64,000 nucleotides of DNA from positions 9,796,001 through 9,860,000 of the forward strand of contig NC_071329.1 of assembly GCF_010183535.1 (NCBI RefSeq), read 5' to 3'. Of the stretch, positions 11,642 through 25,000 are shown in pieces. Below the pieces are notes generated by a model, which saw nothing but the letters and a program-made list of their open reading frames with translations, made no database searches and was not told the DNA's origin. How positions within the stretch are numbered: the first letter of the stretch is position 1; the number at the start of each line of letters is the position of its first letter. The stretch comes from Caenorhabditis remanei. Lineage: Eukaryota > Nematoda > Chromadorea > Rhabditida > Rhabditidae. Position numbers and translations under genes: made by a program.

Positions 11642-12355
11642 ATGTTGAAGCTCTGTCTGCTTGCTGTCGTTGTTGTTATCCTCCACGTGGATTTATCGAA
11701 TGCCTGTGGATCTTCTACTGATTCTGAATACATTGCTAATCCAGTATTCTCAATGCAAATCAGTCCGCCAGTCGGATGGACATACTTCCCTTCAACTCCG
11801 TCAGTTACAAGTCAAGCTATTTGGTATTTTGTTGGACAATCAAATGACACTTCAACTGCTAAAAACAGGGCTGATGCTGAATTGAATGCTGCTGTAAGTT
11901 TATCCAAAAGTGTTTCAAATATTCTAAAAAGCGAAATTTCAGATGCTGGAAGCATTGGTCGCTGCAAACGTTCAAACTCAAGGAGTAAATATTGCCAATG
12001 ATTTCCAACCGATTCAAGTCGAGAATCCACAAACTACTACTCCAACTGGAAGTCTATACGGAAAAGTGGAAGGAGGAGCACTTGTTGCGACGGCACCTGG
12101 AGTCACTACTGGTGGGAATTTTGTAACTGAAGAGAAGTGGAGAAATCTTTAGAATAAGTCTAAACACAATTATATTATACATTTGCAGGAGCTATATTGA
12201 CCTACACTCCATACCACGTGACCCTCCGAGTAACTGTCAGCAATGTCGGAGCAACTCGTTTCTACTGGAATATCGTTCAGAGCACTTTCCTCCAGAAGAT
12301 GGCAATGAACTACAAAGCACAATTCACTGGTGATGTAACTGTCACCAAAGTATAA
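11642..12355 (+). CDS. Small nematode secreted protein, family not recognised
   Basis: The three exons are 11642-11893, 11943-12111 and 12189-12355, giving 195 aa. The first about 22 residues form a clear signal peptide (LCLLAVVVVILHV) with cleavage expected near SNA/CGSS. The mature part is Thr/Ser/Ala/Val-rich, has a repetitive feel (GSLYGKVEGGALVATAPGVT), and ends with a hydrophobic-alternating segment (YHVTLRVTVSNVG) suggesting beta strands. There is one N-glycosylation-type site (NDTS) and only one cysteine after the signal. A strong TATA box and a compact structure suggest a highly and perhaps tissue-specifically expressed gene. I do not recognise the family and assign no function; an extracellular or luminal role is inferred only from the signal peptide. 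Confidence 0.85.
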
Positions 12356-13096
12356 AATGCATTATTATTATTATTATTTGAATTTCTAACTATTTATCTT
12401 TTTGATTGATTTGTCAATTTCTTCTCAAATATCAAATAAACACATATTTATTGTTGTACATTCACATTTGTTTTGAAATTGTAGCAACATTGAAATGATT
12501 GTCAAATAGAAATCTTGAAGGAGAGATGGGTGAAAAAAGAAAAAACAAAACGAAAAAAGAAGAAATTATTTACAGAAACAGTTGATGAGAATCCCGGAGT
12601 TCAAAACGCAAGAATAGGGTTGAAGAGAAATTGAAAACGATTTTTCCAGAGACAATGGCAAGATGTAATTCAGAAAATTATGGAAAAAAGAGGAGATTGA
12701 TGCCTAGGAAAAGCTCAAAATGTTTGGAAATGAGGGTTTCAATGGGAGAATTTTAAAGCTGTCAAGGAGAGAAAAACGGGAGAAAACAAGAAATTATCTC
12801 TGGAAATTTTGCATTTTGGAAGAAATTGGATATGTTGAGAATCAGAAACTGTTTGAAGAAAACGAAATGAATTTTTGGAGGGAAAACAGAGATTTTTGGA
12901 AGAGAGAAAATATGGAATAGGGTAAGAAGAAGGAGAAGAAGCAATACGAAACAAATAATACAAAAAATTATTTTATTTTTAGAAACTTGTTGCTCACGGT
13001 GTTTTTCGTATTATGTGTTCAAATTGCTCAATTATTTACACATAAGAAACAGGTTGATCTCTAAAAAGTTCAAACTCGTCGGCAAACACGATCATA
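12356..13096. other. Convergent 3' interval
   Basis: An AATAAA at 12435-12440 (+) is the probable poly(A) signal of the secreted-protein gene. The rest is purine-rich DNA with one weak open frame (12720-12920) whose composition simply follows the GA bias. It ends at the stop codon of the minus-strand RhoGAP gene. Confidence 0.55.
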
Positions 13097-16000
13097 CTAT
13101 TCTGGGTGGGTTGTGGAATTGTCATTGGTGATACAATCGTCATCGTCGGAACCGCGATTCCTTTCCGGCTCATTTCGACGTCCACCACGTCGAATTCCTC
13201 TTCGGCGGTCGATTGGCGTTGAAGAAAGCGATGATTTCGATTTGTTTTCCGAGTTACCCCCCGTAGACTGTACACATTCGTTCGCCAAAGAGTAGCACTG
13301 AAATGAAATTATGTTAATTTCACAAAGATATCACAACAAAATTCGATTTCCATCGAAGCATATCGAAAAAGTAAAAGTAAATCAAAAAGTTAGTTGGGAG
13401 AGATTTGGATCGAACTTAAAATTCAAAAAGAAGAGGGTTCCGAACTAAAAAGGTTTCAAAAAGAAGCTAGGGAACTTCATGACAAAATGAAAAAATAAAA
13501 TGGTAAGCGAAAAAAAGGGTAAGCAAACCTGTTTATCGATGTAGTTGGAGATCTAATGTGAGTGAATTTGAATTATTTGAATCATGCTCGGCTTGAAGAA
13601 GGTCATGCAGAAGGAATGAAGCATCTTGGGAACGATCAAAGACGTGTTGATTCAACCTGAACAAACTGGTCAATTGCAAATAGACCAACTAAAAATTGCA
13701 AAGAAATTCATCAACACCATGCATTTTTAGAGTTATTTCGTTCTGTTTTCGTGTGTGAAGAGGGAATTAAATTGAGCCATGTATGCGGTGTGTGGATCGA
13801 GATTGAGAGAAATAGAGATAGGAAACGAAATTGAAATTTAATTATAAAATAATGAACCAAAATCCCGAAAAAAAAGCCAAAAGGAAGAAGAAGAGAAAGT
13901 TGTCTCCTATCCCGATTTCCCAAAATCTTTGAAAATGAAAAAATCAGTGAGCAAAGGGATGTAATATGTGCTTCATTCTCTCATTCCTCCGTATATTTTT
14001 CCTTCTCTTACTTGTCCTTCCTACTGATCCCTCAGCAAACATTTCTTGAAGTAAAGGAGAATTTCCACGCATCTTCCTTCCAGAGTTCTCAAAAACAAGT
14101 ATTCAAATCTCATCTGGTTTTTTCGATTTCTGTTTTTGTTGTTGTTCTGTTTACCCGATTGCAACCGTTTTCTAAGAGTTTTGCACACAGGAATAGGTGG
14201 TTAGTACATTGGAATGTGTCAACAACTCAATCGAAAGAACATCAGTGAGAGAAAAAGAAACAAATGGTTAGAATCGAAAAAAACATACCTTTTCCTGTTC
14301 TAATGATGGCCTCTTGTCATAAACATCCCGTTCGATTATCTGAATTTGATCTACATGGTCAGGTGATCCATCTGAAATCTCTTCATTTCTAGAATTCATT
14401 CCTCAATAGTTTTTACCTCGTGGAGCGATCACGATCGATGTTGTATAACTCTTTCTCTTATCACCCATATCACCTCGTCTTGCCACGTCAGTGGTCCTTC
14501 TTTGAACTGTTGGTGGTGGTTCATTGTTATTTGATCGTCGACCACTTGATACTCTTTCTACTGGCACTGAAATTAATATGATTATGAATAAATCATAGTG
14601 TGTCATGAACTTGATACCACGAATATCCAAAAGAACAAACGAAAAGTTCAAGAGTTTGAATGAAACGAAGAAATCAATAGATTTCCACGTAAATCTACAC
14701 TCTTCCCAGAACACGTCTTGTCCAACACCACATTTGCTCCGCCCACTTCCTATGCATTCTACGATGAATGGCGGAACCCGGGATATGTCGTCCGCTTGTC
14801 TACCCTCCCCTTTATAACCGTCCGCGTTTCTCATTCTAAACAGGCGGCGCTCATTTCTTTCTATCTAGATTCTAGATTGATCTCCTATACGATAGTTGAC
14901 GAACTTTAGAATACATGACTAATAATTAAATATAATATAAACAAAAAGGATAGGACGCTCCCGTGAATGCTCGTGATGATGCACCGGTCCAAGAGCTCCA
15001 TCAACCAAACCGTATGAGGTTTCATAGACACCGAAATGGCAGGGTTCATTGATGTAAAAACCGCCTCACCCCTAGATTAGGCTAAGTTAAGATTACTTCA
15101 AAATTCAAAAAACTTCGGAGCGCCGCCAATGAGGTCTTCGCTTGTTAGAAGACTAGCCGGTTGGATGTTAGAGCAGCCTCACGGTAGCCAACAGGAAACC
15201 GCAATCTTTTTTGCAAATAAATAAATTTTTCGACGATCGTACGAGAATCATCTTGTAAATGCACCGTAAAATGTAACTAACATTTTGGATTGGGAAGAGA
15301 CGTAGTCTGTTCCACTGGTTTCCTTGTCGCTTTCAGAATATCTGGTGTTGGAGGAAGGAAAATCGCTTCATCCTCATCGTCATCTGACCTATCCTGATCA
15401 TCCAAATCTTCAATATCATCCTCAATATCAGATTCATTTCCACAATCTTCTTCTTCTTTCGGTGGCTCTTCAACACTGTATCGAGAGAAGAAACTCTGCC
15501 AATCAGCTTGTCGATCCATTCCAAATATCGTATATGAATTTCTGATCATCACTTCAATCGATTTGTTCGTATATTGTGCATCTCGAATTGCCGATGTATG
15601 ATCTATTCGTTTCGGAGACATCCATATTAGAGAAGGAGCTATTACAGTTGATAAATTGGATGCACCCATAAGATTCACTTCGTGAAACCTAAAAAATTTT
15701 CATTTCATGTTTCATAAAATGGTAATCAGTGAACAAACCATGAAACCCTATTCAAATGAAGCATAATAAACTTGAGCGTCTCGTAGTTATGCACCGGTAA
15801 TTTTCTGACAAGTTGTCTCAATTGTTCGACTTTCTCTTCTTCACAATTCGATCCAGATGCTTGAGCAGAGCAACATTCAGTTCCTAATTTTACGAAATCA
15901 TCATACAATTCAAAAGTAAGAAGAGGTTCAGGCAGTTTCCGCAGATATAACTTCACAACTGAAGCCAAGTTCATTGGATTTTCATTTTCAAGACAGACTT

Positions 16001-19000
16001 CATCATCAGAAGAACTCCGCTCGAATGAGTTGCAGATCTCTTCGATTTTTGACTTCACACCACATGTTCGATATATTCCCTGTCAACATCAAACCATCTA
16101 GATCAATTCAACCACAAGAAACTCACTTTTGCTCTCAATCCTCGCCTCTGCAACTGATCAATACTCTTTTCGATAATCAACGGGATATGCCTATTCTGGT
16201 GTTCAAGAAGTCCTTTCAAAGGTACTCCAAATATCGATGTTCGACGATCGACCAGTTTTGATGCTTGTCCACATACTTGTTGAATCTGCAATATTGAGTT
16301 GGAAACTGAGTTTAAAAGATACAACTCACTCGTGGAAAACAAGCTTTATGCCATTGTCCCCCACAATCAATACACTGGACTGTGTAAAGGATAGACAAAG
16401 TGTCACAAGCAGAGCATTTCGATGGTTGAACTGTTCGTTGAATGTGATGAGATTGAGCTGCAGTCGAGATTTCATGGTTATCGAATGTTCGACCAGCTGG
16501 AAAAAACGGAATTGGGTCATTGAACGAAGTGAAATGAATACCGTAGCTAGTTTTCTTATGTCTTTTTGTATCAGGAAGTGCTCCCTCGTCATCTGGATTT
16601 ATTGCATTTCTTCGAAGAGATGTTAATGAAGATGACCCATCGCATGATGCTACACCTTCGTCAATCGAACGATCCGATCTGTAATTAGTTGAAACAACTC
16701 AAAGAAATGGAAGATATCGTATAGTACCTGACAAGGCTGCTACTACTGGCAGCTCGAGTGGGCAGAGTTTGCAAGAATGCCATGTACTCGGTACCTGGTT
16801 GATAGTCTCTTGTCGCATTCGATAATTCGTGAAATGCTCCCGGCAATCGCGCCCAAAGCGCCGCCAGTGACTGAAACGAAGATGTAATTAACTGGAAATT
16901 TAATTGATTTCCTAATTGGAACACTTGATTAATTTTACCAGTTCTATCATTGATGACCAGAAGAGTTAAAATGAAGAGAAACGAATGGGGGTAAATATGA
17001 AGTTGGTATGCGAATACTTTTTCTATTAAGGGCATCAATGAGCGAATGCAGAAAAATAGATGGGTCAGGAGGGCATTTAATTAAATTTCGCCCCCTCACT
17101 TCTTTATTCTGCCGATCACTTGTGACCCACCACCAACACCAAAATGATTCACCGGAACGAATTTGCAGCAGAAAAAAGAGTTCCAAAATAAAATTGAATT
17201 GGTGAAATGTATTCATTTTTATTGGAGAAATGGAATATTTTTAGTTGAGAAAAAACTCAAGAATAGATATTTTTGGACACTGATGAAATTGTTTCTTAGA
17301 ATTCTGAATTCCAAGAAAATGGGCTCTGTTGAAGTTGAAAAAAGTCAAACGAATTGGAATGAGCAGTTCGTGTTTCTGACTAAAAGTCAAGAGACGCTAC
17401 AAGTATTGAGAACAATTTTCGTATTGGGGAACAAATTGTATGCTGCTCCGAATCAGAACCACTCTACGCTTCCCTGGACTATTTGGAAACACGTAAACCT
17501 TGCTCACAGGTCTTCAAATCTAATAAAAATTATATTCTATCCCAACTTCATTCATGTCGGGTTCAAATTTCCTGGAGACTTGTTTGCATTTTCAAATCTC
17601 ACCAGCCCATAAATTCATTCTTCCCACAAAGATCAAAACAAAAATATAAAAAATGAAAAAGTGCACTCACCGTGAAATAATGAACTGTGCACGCCTTTGT
17701 TGTCTGCTCACACTGGAATATGAGCTCACGAAGCCGTTCGACTATGCTTTCCTGCAACACGAATTCTAGTATTATTGTGTCCAAAAAAGAATTCCCAAAG
17801 GGAAAACATATTATCGAGTAGGTGTTGTGTTGGTTCTTTCTTCTCTAGTTTTTTTGGTTTGGCTTGGCTCTAGAGAAGGATTCAAACAGATGATAAAAGG
17901 AAGTGACTTGAGATGGAAGCACAAAATGCACACAGAGAAGAAAAAAAGAACTTGGGGGTCTGGGATAAAAAAAATTCTGTGGTCATGGAATATGAGGTCG
18001 TTGAGGGAAAAGGGAGAATGGACTGGAAATCACGTGAGTTTCCAGAAGAAAAAAGAGGAAAACGCCATGGATACCGACGGGATTTATGAGATTTTTATTG
18101 GGTACACATACCAAAACACCGAGTTTTAGAGGTAGAAAAAAGAAGAAGGAGAAGATAAAGAAACCGCAATAGAGACAACTGAAACCAAAGAAGAGAATAT
18201 GTGATACTGGAATAGAATTCTAAAAGAGATGAAAAGTACACGATGAGCAAAAGAAATCAAGGAGTTTGAAGAAAAGTTTTCAATCACGAGGATTGACGAA
18301 TCTCATAAAAAGTTTGATCTGATGCATCAAGAAGTTTGAATCAGAAGACGCGTGTACTTTTTCTAATTAAATTCTAGCAGAATCGAAAAGTAGAACCTAC
18401 GGATTACGGTAGTGCACACAAACAAAATTGAGGAAAGATTCAGATTCAACTCGAATTCGAGCTAAAAGCGTTAACAATGGAATTAGCTCCGCCTATTTTG
18501 CATAACCCATTTCATCAAGAATGTCTCATTTTTAGAAGTATATTTTAATAACGAGTAGGTACTGATTCTCGCTTTTTTTTCTTTAAACTAAACTTTTTGT
18601 CAGTCTAGAGACCTAATTCGAATTAGTATAAAGACGTCAGATTACGGTAGTCTAGGTGTTGTCAAAACGTAGAAACATCAATGAAAGGGAATCATAAATG
18701 ACATCTTCTGTCTGTCAAAAAAATTGAAACCTGGAGGAGGAGATGGATGCAAGTATCGGATATCAATTCATTGAGAATTGATTCTCAGATTCCAGAATCT
18801 ACACACTCTATAAACATGTATTCTGGAGCCAAAACGGGAAGTTGGCATGAAATAAGACACCTTCCAAAAATGGGAGAGAAAGATTGAATGAGCAAAAAAG
18901 AGTATTCGAACAGAGATGAGATTCCAGTGATGAGAATTCTGGAATAAGAAGGAAAAGTAAGAAACAAAAGTAGAAATAGAAAAAAGGGCGAGAAATGTGA

Positions 19001-22000
19001 TGATTCTATAAATAAACATGTGGATGAAGCGTTTTAAGGAGCATAAGCAGAAGAAGCAGAAGACGTGGGGGACAACGATGGAAAAGAAGAAGAAAAAGAA
19101 GAAGAAGCGACACGTTTTGTTGTCGTGCCGTCGTTTTTTCTTTCTTGCGTAACAACAATAAAAAGTATGAAAGCAGAAAACTAGAGACTTTTTGTTGTTG
19201 ATTAAATTTGAACTCATGTTCTTATATCTCGAGATTCTCTCGAATGATCTCCAGGGAAATGAAGATAGTATGGGAGTACAGTACTCCTTTGCCAAGGGAT
19301 TCGAGGTTTGTGGTCGTTAGATGGAAGAGATACTCAGAAAACACAGAAACGTCTAGACGAGCTCAATACTTCTGAAATATTGCCGAACAGGCCAAAACGA
19401 TCATCAATCAATGAAATTCATGGATGATTTAATTAATAATTGTTTCTAACTGTTGCGATCTAAATTTTGAGATCGAAACTTTGGTGTGTTTGGTAGAGGA
19501 AATGTTGTCTGACAGGCGTGGCTTACGGCATCAGCAAGACAAAAGTTAAAAACAAAATTTTTAAATATGATACAATAGGTTACCTAGACAACAGTTTCAA
19601 GATATTCAGTAGTATCCCACTATTCGAGGAGTAATTCTGTTCACTAGTGTTATAAATATACTGTACATTCGTTTTAGATATAGCAAAGTTTGATAAGAAG
19701 ATATCTTATATCTGAGAAAACAAAACGACATGATTTTTTAACTTCTGTTTCATGGAGATGACATCTCAAAAAATCTCAAAACTAAAATCTTCCGTGAACT
19801 GTAACTCATTTCATCTGAAATTCTATCCCGGTTCTAGTCTATTTTTTCGTTTCGTATTGACATCCAATTCCAATAAACTGAAAAATGGACTAAAAGAAAA
19901 ATGAGAAAACGGGTAGGAACGACGGGGGTAAAAAACGGGGAGAAATAGTGTGTGTGTGTGTGTGTCTCTCTGAAAATAAAAAGGTTGAATGGAACAGCAA
20001 GAACGAATGAATATCGACATGAGAAAGGAAAAAGGACCTCCCGAAGCGGGAGAAAAACGGAGAAGATGAAGAAAATGTAGACATCGACGACATCGAAAAT
20101 GGAAAAAAAGTAGTAGAAAAGTAGAATGAGAAGAAAAAAAGAAGAATAAGAAGAAGAATGAGATATGAATAAGAAAAAAACTTATGAATTGAGAGCAGAA
20201 AAGTTGAGAATGAGTAAGGAGAAAGATAGAAGAAAAAACTAGGAAAGGTCTTCTTTTTTTGCCCTCCGAAAAAGGTTCATTTGGAAGGACAGAAATATTG
20301 AAAGAGAATAGAAAGTTGGGAGAAAAAAAGATAGAAAAACGGAAGCGGACGGGGGAAAAAGTTGGGAGCTTGGAAGGGGGAGAGAGCCCGAAAAAGGACG
20401 ATTTATGGACTGCATCCACCGAGGTGACACCAATTTTGGCGAAAGGAAAAAGGGGACAAGGACGGGTGGTAGAAGAAGAAGAGAAGTTGACACTGACGCG
20501 TGTTTTTTGCTTCAATAGGTAAATATTGGGTTCAGAGATTTTCAGTTTCAAAGATTTCCTAGATTTGCTTGTATGGCTCACTGACTGACTTGGTTAGAAC
20601 TACTGAGCTTATGTCTTTTATACTTTCAGTAATTTCAACCTACAGTAATTTCAACTGGTTCAATACAATTGAAACCATGATCTCTGAGCCATTTTGTCGA
20701 GTTCCGCCTCGAACTGCCACAAGAACTTTGAAATTAAAGAGTTATTTTCTCGGTGATAAATCTATCTTAAATATTTCCAGTTTTGAATCCACGGAGATCA
20801 ATGTTGGCTGCTCAAACGTAGATGTGTCGGCGCTCCGCGACCTTGACGACTTCAATCACAAGTGTTGTATCCTACATTGATTTCTCATGAAATGAAAACT
20901 TACTAGGTATTCATAGGTAATTTCTCGGAATGGACAAGTGAAAACAAAAAGGGAAAAACGAAGAGAAAGAGGAGTGAGAGCAAAGGCAACACACAGGCAA
21001 AATACAAATCAATAATTAGTGGAAAAAACTGGGGAAAGAAAAATGAAGAGAAATGAGTGAAGAGAGGAGCGAAGCTGTACAGCATCACAAATTAGGATTG
21101 TTAACTCAAGAGAAGGAAGGACAGGAACTAGACAAAAAATGAATTGGAATGGTGTGTTTTTGTGTTCAATGAAAGGCGCTAATGATAGGTGAGTAATAGA
21201 GAAGTCGACTGAAAATACATAAAGAAAATAGTAATTTTGAAAAGTTTTTGAGCCAGTGACGTTATATTTGTCTATTCTGATTCTTCTTAGAATCACAGTT
21301 GACAAAGATCTTCTGAAAGAGGATAGCCATTTCAGTGTGTTGGCCAAATTCCCTGTCGTTCAAAAAGTCGGAATCCGAAGTCTTCTCTGTTCCCAGATAG
21401 AATGGATGCAGAAGAAGGACGAGAGTAAGAAGTAATCATTGGATGACTTGATGACTTTTCGTTCATTCTCATCATCATCATCATCATCTTCGTCGTCTTC
21501 TACTTCTACTTCGATGCCGTCGTCGCGTGCTTCTTCTTCTTCTACTGCTGCTTCTTCTTTTTGCCCAAAAACGGGAAATGTCTGCGTCTCTTCGTCTCAT
21601 ATGCTATTCTTGCTCTTTTAGCTGCACACCAAAACTTGATTACTCGTGGACGACGTCTCGGGAGCACGGATGATGATGATGATGATGAAGAGAAAGAGAG
21701 AAGGCGATGATTGCTCGAAGAGAAAAAGATAGATGGGATGGAAAAAGAACAAATATCAAATGAAATACTGGAAAAGATGAAGAGATGGAAAAGTAGACAA
21801 TGAAATTGAATTCTGAATTTATGGAAGAATCTGAAGACGTTAGAAACAGAGGCATCTGAACTCTCAAGAATTCTAACTTTTAGAAGCTGAAAGTCTAAAA
21901 TGACTTTGTTGTTTATGGTGACTTTGTTCTCCCAGTGAGTCAATTCTCACGCCCGTGGTCTTCTTTTTCTGAATGCCTCATTCTTCTCACTCTGTGGATA

Positions 22001-25000
22001 TCGCATTTCAGTAGACCATCACATCATTTTAAGACGTGGCATAGCCAGAAATGTCACGTATGCAAAATTAGTAAATCGTTCTGATTAATGATCACGTTTT
22101 CAGTTAGAATGCTCGGATTTCTTAACTTGTCGAGCTCTCACAGATGAGGTACATACATCAAGATATTAATGAACGGACATACAGACTTAGGAACTATCGG
22201 ATTTTCTCTACAACTTTAGTTTTCTCCCAAAATACAAATTATATTCACAGAAATGGAATACAACTGACTCAACAAGAAGAGATTCGAAAGCAATGAACAC
22301 TTTTCAGGAATTGTTCAAAAAGAAAGAAAACTCCAGAATGAGAAGTTACAATTGAATCCAAAAAATGGATGAAAGGAAATTGATTGAAAGCGAGAAAAGG
22401 TTTCAAAACGGAAATTGCGGGAAATTGAACTCAAGAGAGCTCACAGGGGCCTAAACTCTCTCTTTTCCCCCGTTTTCGTGCCACGTCAATATAGAATTCA
22501 CGAAGAGAAGAAGAAGAAGAAGAAAAAGCGGTTTTCGTTTCCCACGCAGTCGTCCCACTACCACCGCGACGACGACGGTGACCGCCTTATCAATTATTTC
22601 AGCACTTTTTGCTGCCTATTGAGTTTCATGGGTGGATACAAAATAGTGGATGAGAAAAAGAGAAAGAGAGATAAAAAGGGAGAACTCATGCCATTTGCAG
22701 ATGGATCAGTTAATGAAGAGGAAAAATAAGAAATAGACGATTGAATTTCACTGTTTCAACAATTTCAAACCATTTATGAATACTCACTTTCAGTTTATCG
22801 ATGCTTCTCCTTTTGTTTCGTAATTCAGCTGTTATTGTCATCACCTGTCTCTCAGCTTCTTCCTTCTGAAATCATACACAAATCATACAAAAACATAAAC
22901 GACCAGGTCACGGTTTTAGAAACGACCTGAACAGGTGAAAATTGAGTTGTGAGACGGATCATTGTGACCAGATTTCATGGATGTGTCTATTTTAAAACCA
23001 CCCTGTATCTAACGAGCAGATGAAACCCGAAAAGAATATTGTTATGACTGATTCAAATCTTACATTAGCATGCCATACTCTCACCACGCATTCACATAAC
23101 TACAATATGCCAAATATTCAAACGTTTTGAGGAGACCTTTTTGCTCCAGATCAAAAACAAATCTTACCTTGATCATAGCCTCTTCAACTGCCCGATTCTT
23201 CTTCTCCAAATCTCTTCTTCTTCTCGAAGCTTCCCGTTCTGGAGGTGAACTTTCAGTTCGTAGACAACTTTCTCTTGCCTTTTTCAGCGCATCTTCCCGT
23301 AATCGCAAAGTGATTTTTGACTTTTCGTAAGCTTCTTCACTGTCATGCTGGAATTGTTTCAAGTCAAGATCATCTCAAGAACTCCTCAACTTACCAATGC
23401 TTTCATTGCTTTCGTCCACTCGACTTTCAATGCATTTCTAACCGTATCGTGTTCTTTTCTTCGTGCATCTAATGCCTCCACAACCCGATCTTTTAAATGT
23501 TCCGTTGTTTCCTTTGTATGTGTTACCATTTCCACTTCAGTGTCGAATGAGTTTTCAAATATTTCCCTTAACGGCATGAATGGCTGAAAATCTACTTGAT
23601 AGATTCAAAATTATCAGAACGAACTCACTTTATTGATATCTCTTCGGGAAGTATCGACCAGTGTATGTACTTTTCTTGCATGATCTTGTTCCAATTGTAT
23701 TCGTGCTCTCACGTATGCTATCACATCTTTACTGTAAGTGCTCCATGCTTTCGTTCTCTCAAATGCCACGTCGACACCATCAGCTCGGGAGATCAGCAAT
23801 TTGTCGATCTCCATCACTTTTTCAGTCGATTCTGAAACTAGAAAGATTGAAGTTAACTACATTTTTCTAGAAATACATATTTGTTGGGCACGAAGTTAAT
23901 GATAAACGGGGAAAAAGCTAAATTGGTTTGACATTCTCTGTTACAAAACCTAAACCTCACAATTTTGAAATCATGTTATTTTCGACTATTATTCATAGTT
24001 TTTTTTCGTCATTTTGTTATTTCCAAACGATGACGTGGAATCAAAATAATCTCAGAAAACATCAAACTTTTGATGGAATTCAGAAACTTACGATCATTTG
24101 GATCTGGATGTGTTTGGTGAGTTGAGTGCCTCCTTTGCAATGTTTGTGATATTGAATTGGGCGATCCACTGTGCCGGAGATATGAATCAGTTGAGTTCTG
24201 AAATGGGCGGAGTTTTGAAAACAAATAAATTGGATGCCAAAAATCTTGTGTTTGAACTCAAATTTTAGTGAGAAATGAAAGAAGGAAATGGAAAAAAAAA
24301 GAAATAAACGAGCTGATATTCTAATATTTGTACGACGCTCTCTCCTTCTTTTTTCTTCTTATGAACTACAAATTTCTATTTTTCTTTCATTTCACAAACG
24401 CCTCCTTTTTTCTTTTTCTCTACAGTATGACTCATTTTCTCTCGAATTCAACTCACCCTCGTATAAGAACGATACTTTGGAGAAGGAGACCACATTTCAG
24501 AAAAACTGATATTTCAAGTATAAAAGGAAGAATAAAGAAACGTTTAAGGAACAAAAAGAGGGGAAACTATGAAAAATAATTCAAAAGAACAAGAAGGTGA
24601 AACGAGAGAAAAAAGAAAAGAAGAAGACGAAGGATTGACACATACACAAACAAAATATATATGTATATATGTGTATATAAACGAAGAAAAAGCGAGCTCT
24701 TCCTACCAAAAAACATGGTTTTGAGAGCATTTTTGTGAAAACAAAAAGAAACTTACATTCTGTTTCCAACGTCCTAATGTGGAACTTCTACTGGGTGTAT
24801 GATGAACTGATGAGACAATGTGACGGTTTCTGGAAACGATTTGTTGAATAAAAAACAATAACTTCTGAAATCAGATGGGGGATGATAACATTTTTCCAGT
24901 TTTCAGATTTTTCCTTCTCAATGAAACAGACAAAAATTGTGAAAATCGTGAGCTGCAGGGTACTTGTACTTCAGATTCAGTACGAAACTTCCCAGATTTA

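Larger units (their letters stand above)
17752..22787. other. Large 5-kb intron of the RhoGAP gene
   Basis: It separates the exon ending KRRSIDKLK from the exon starting ESIVERLREL. The sense (minus) strand is pyrimidine-rich over long stretches, giving many spurious Ser/Phe-rich frames. I see no exon on either strand that has both splice sites and a convincing frame; the best open stretch is 20569-20880 (+). Simple repeats at 19949-19964 and 21469-21690 are listed separately. Confidence 0.6.

Noticed and set aside
14950..15212. Firm assignment as RNase P RNA
   Set aside because: A short 3' stretch recalls RNase P, but the universally conserved P4 pairing could not be built, so the class is left open.
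19823..20581. 252-codon minus-strand frame in the RhoGAP intron
   Set aside because: It is almost entirely Ser/Phe/Leu/Pro from a long pyrimidine-rich strand bias and includes a GT microsatellite. It does not splice to the neighbouring exons.
20569..20880. 103-codon plus-strand frame inside the 5-kb RhoGAP intron
   Set aside because: No initiation or splice context and no family resemblance; the antisense frame is also partly open, so it is probably chance.
22415..22729. 104-codon plus-strand frame rich in Lys and Glu
   Set aside because: It is explained by GA-rich intron sequence; no homology or splice support.
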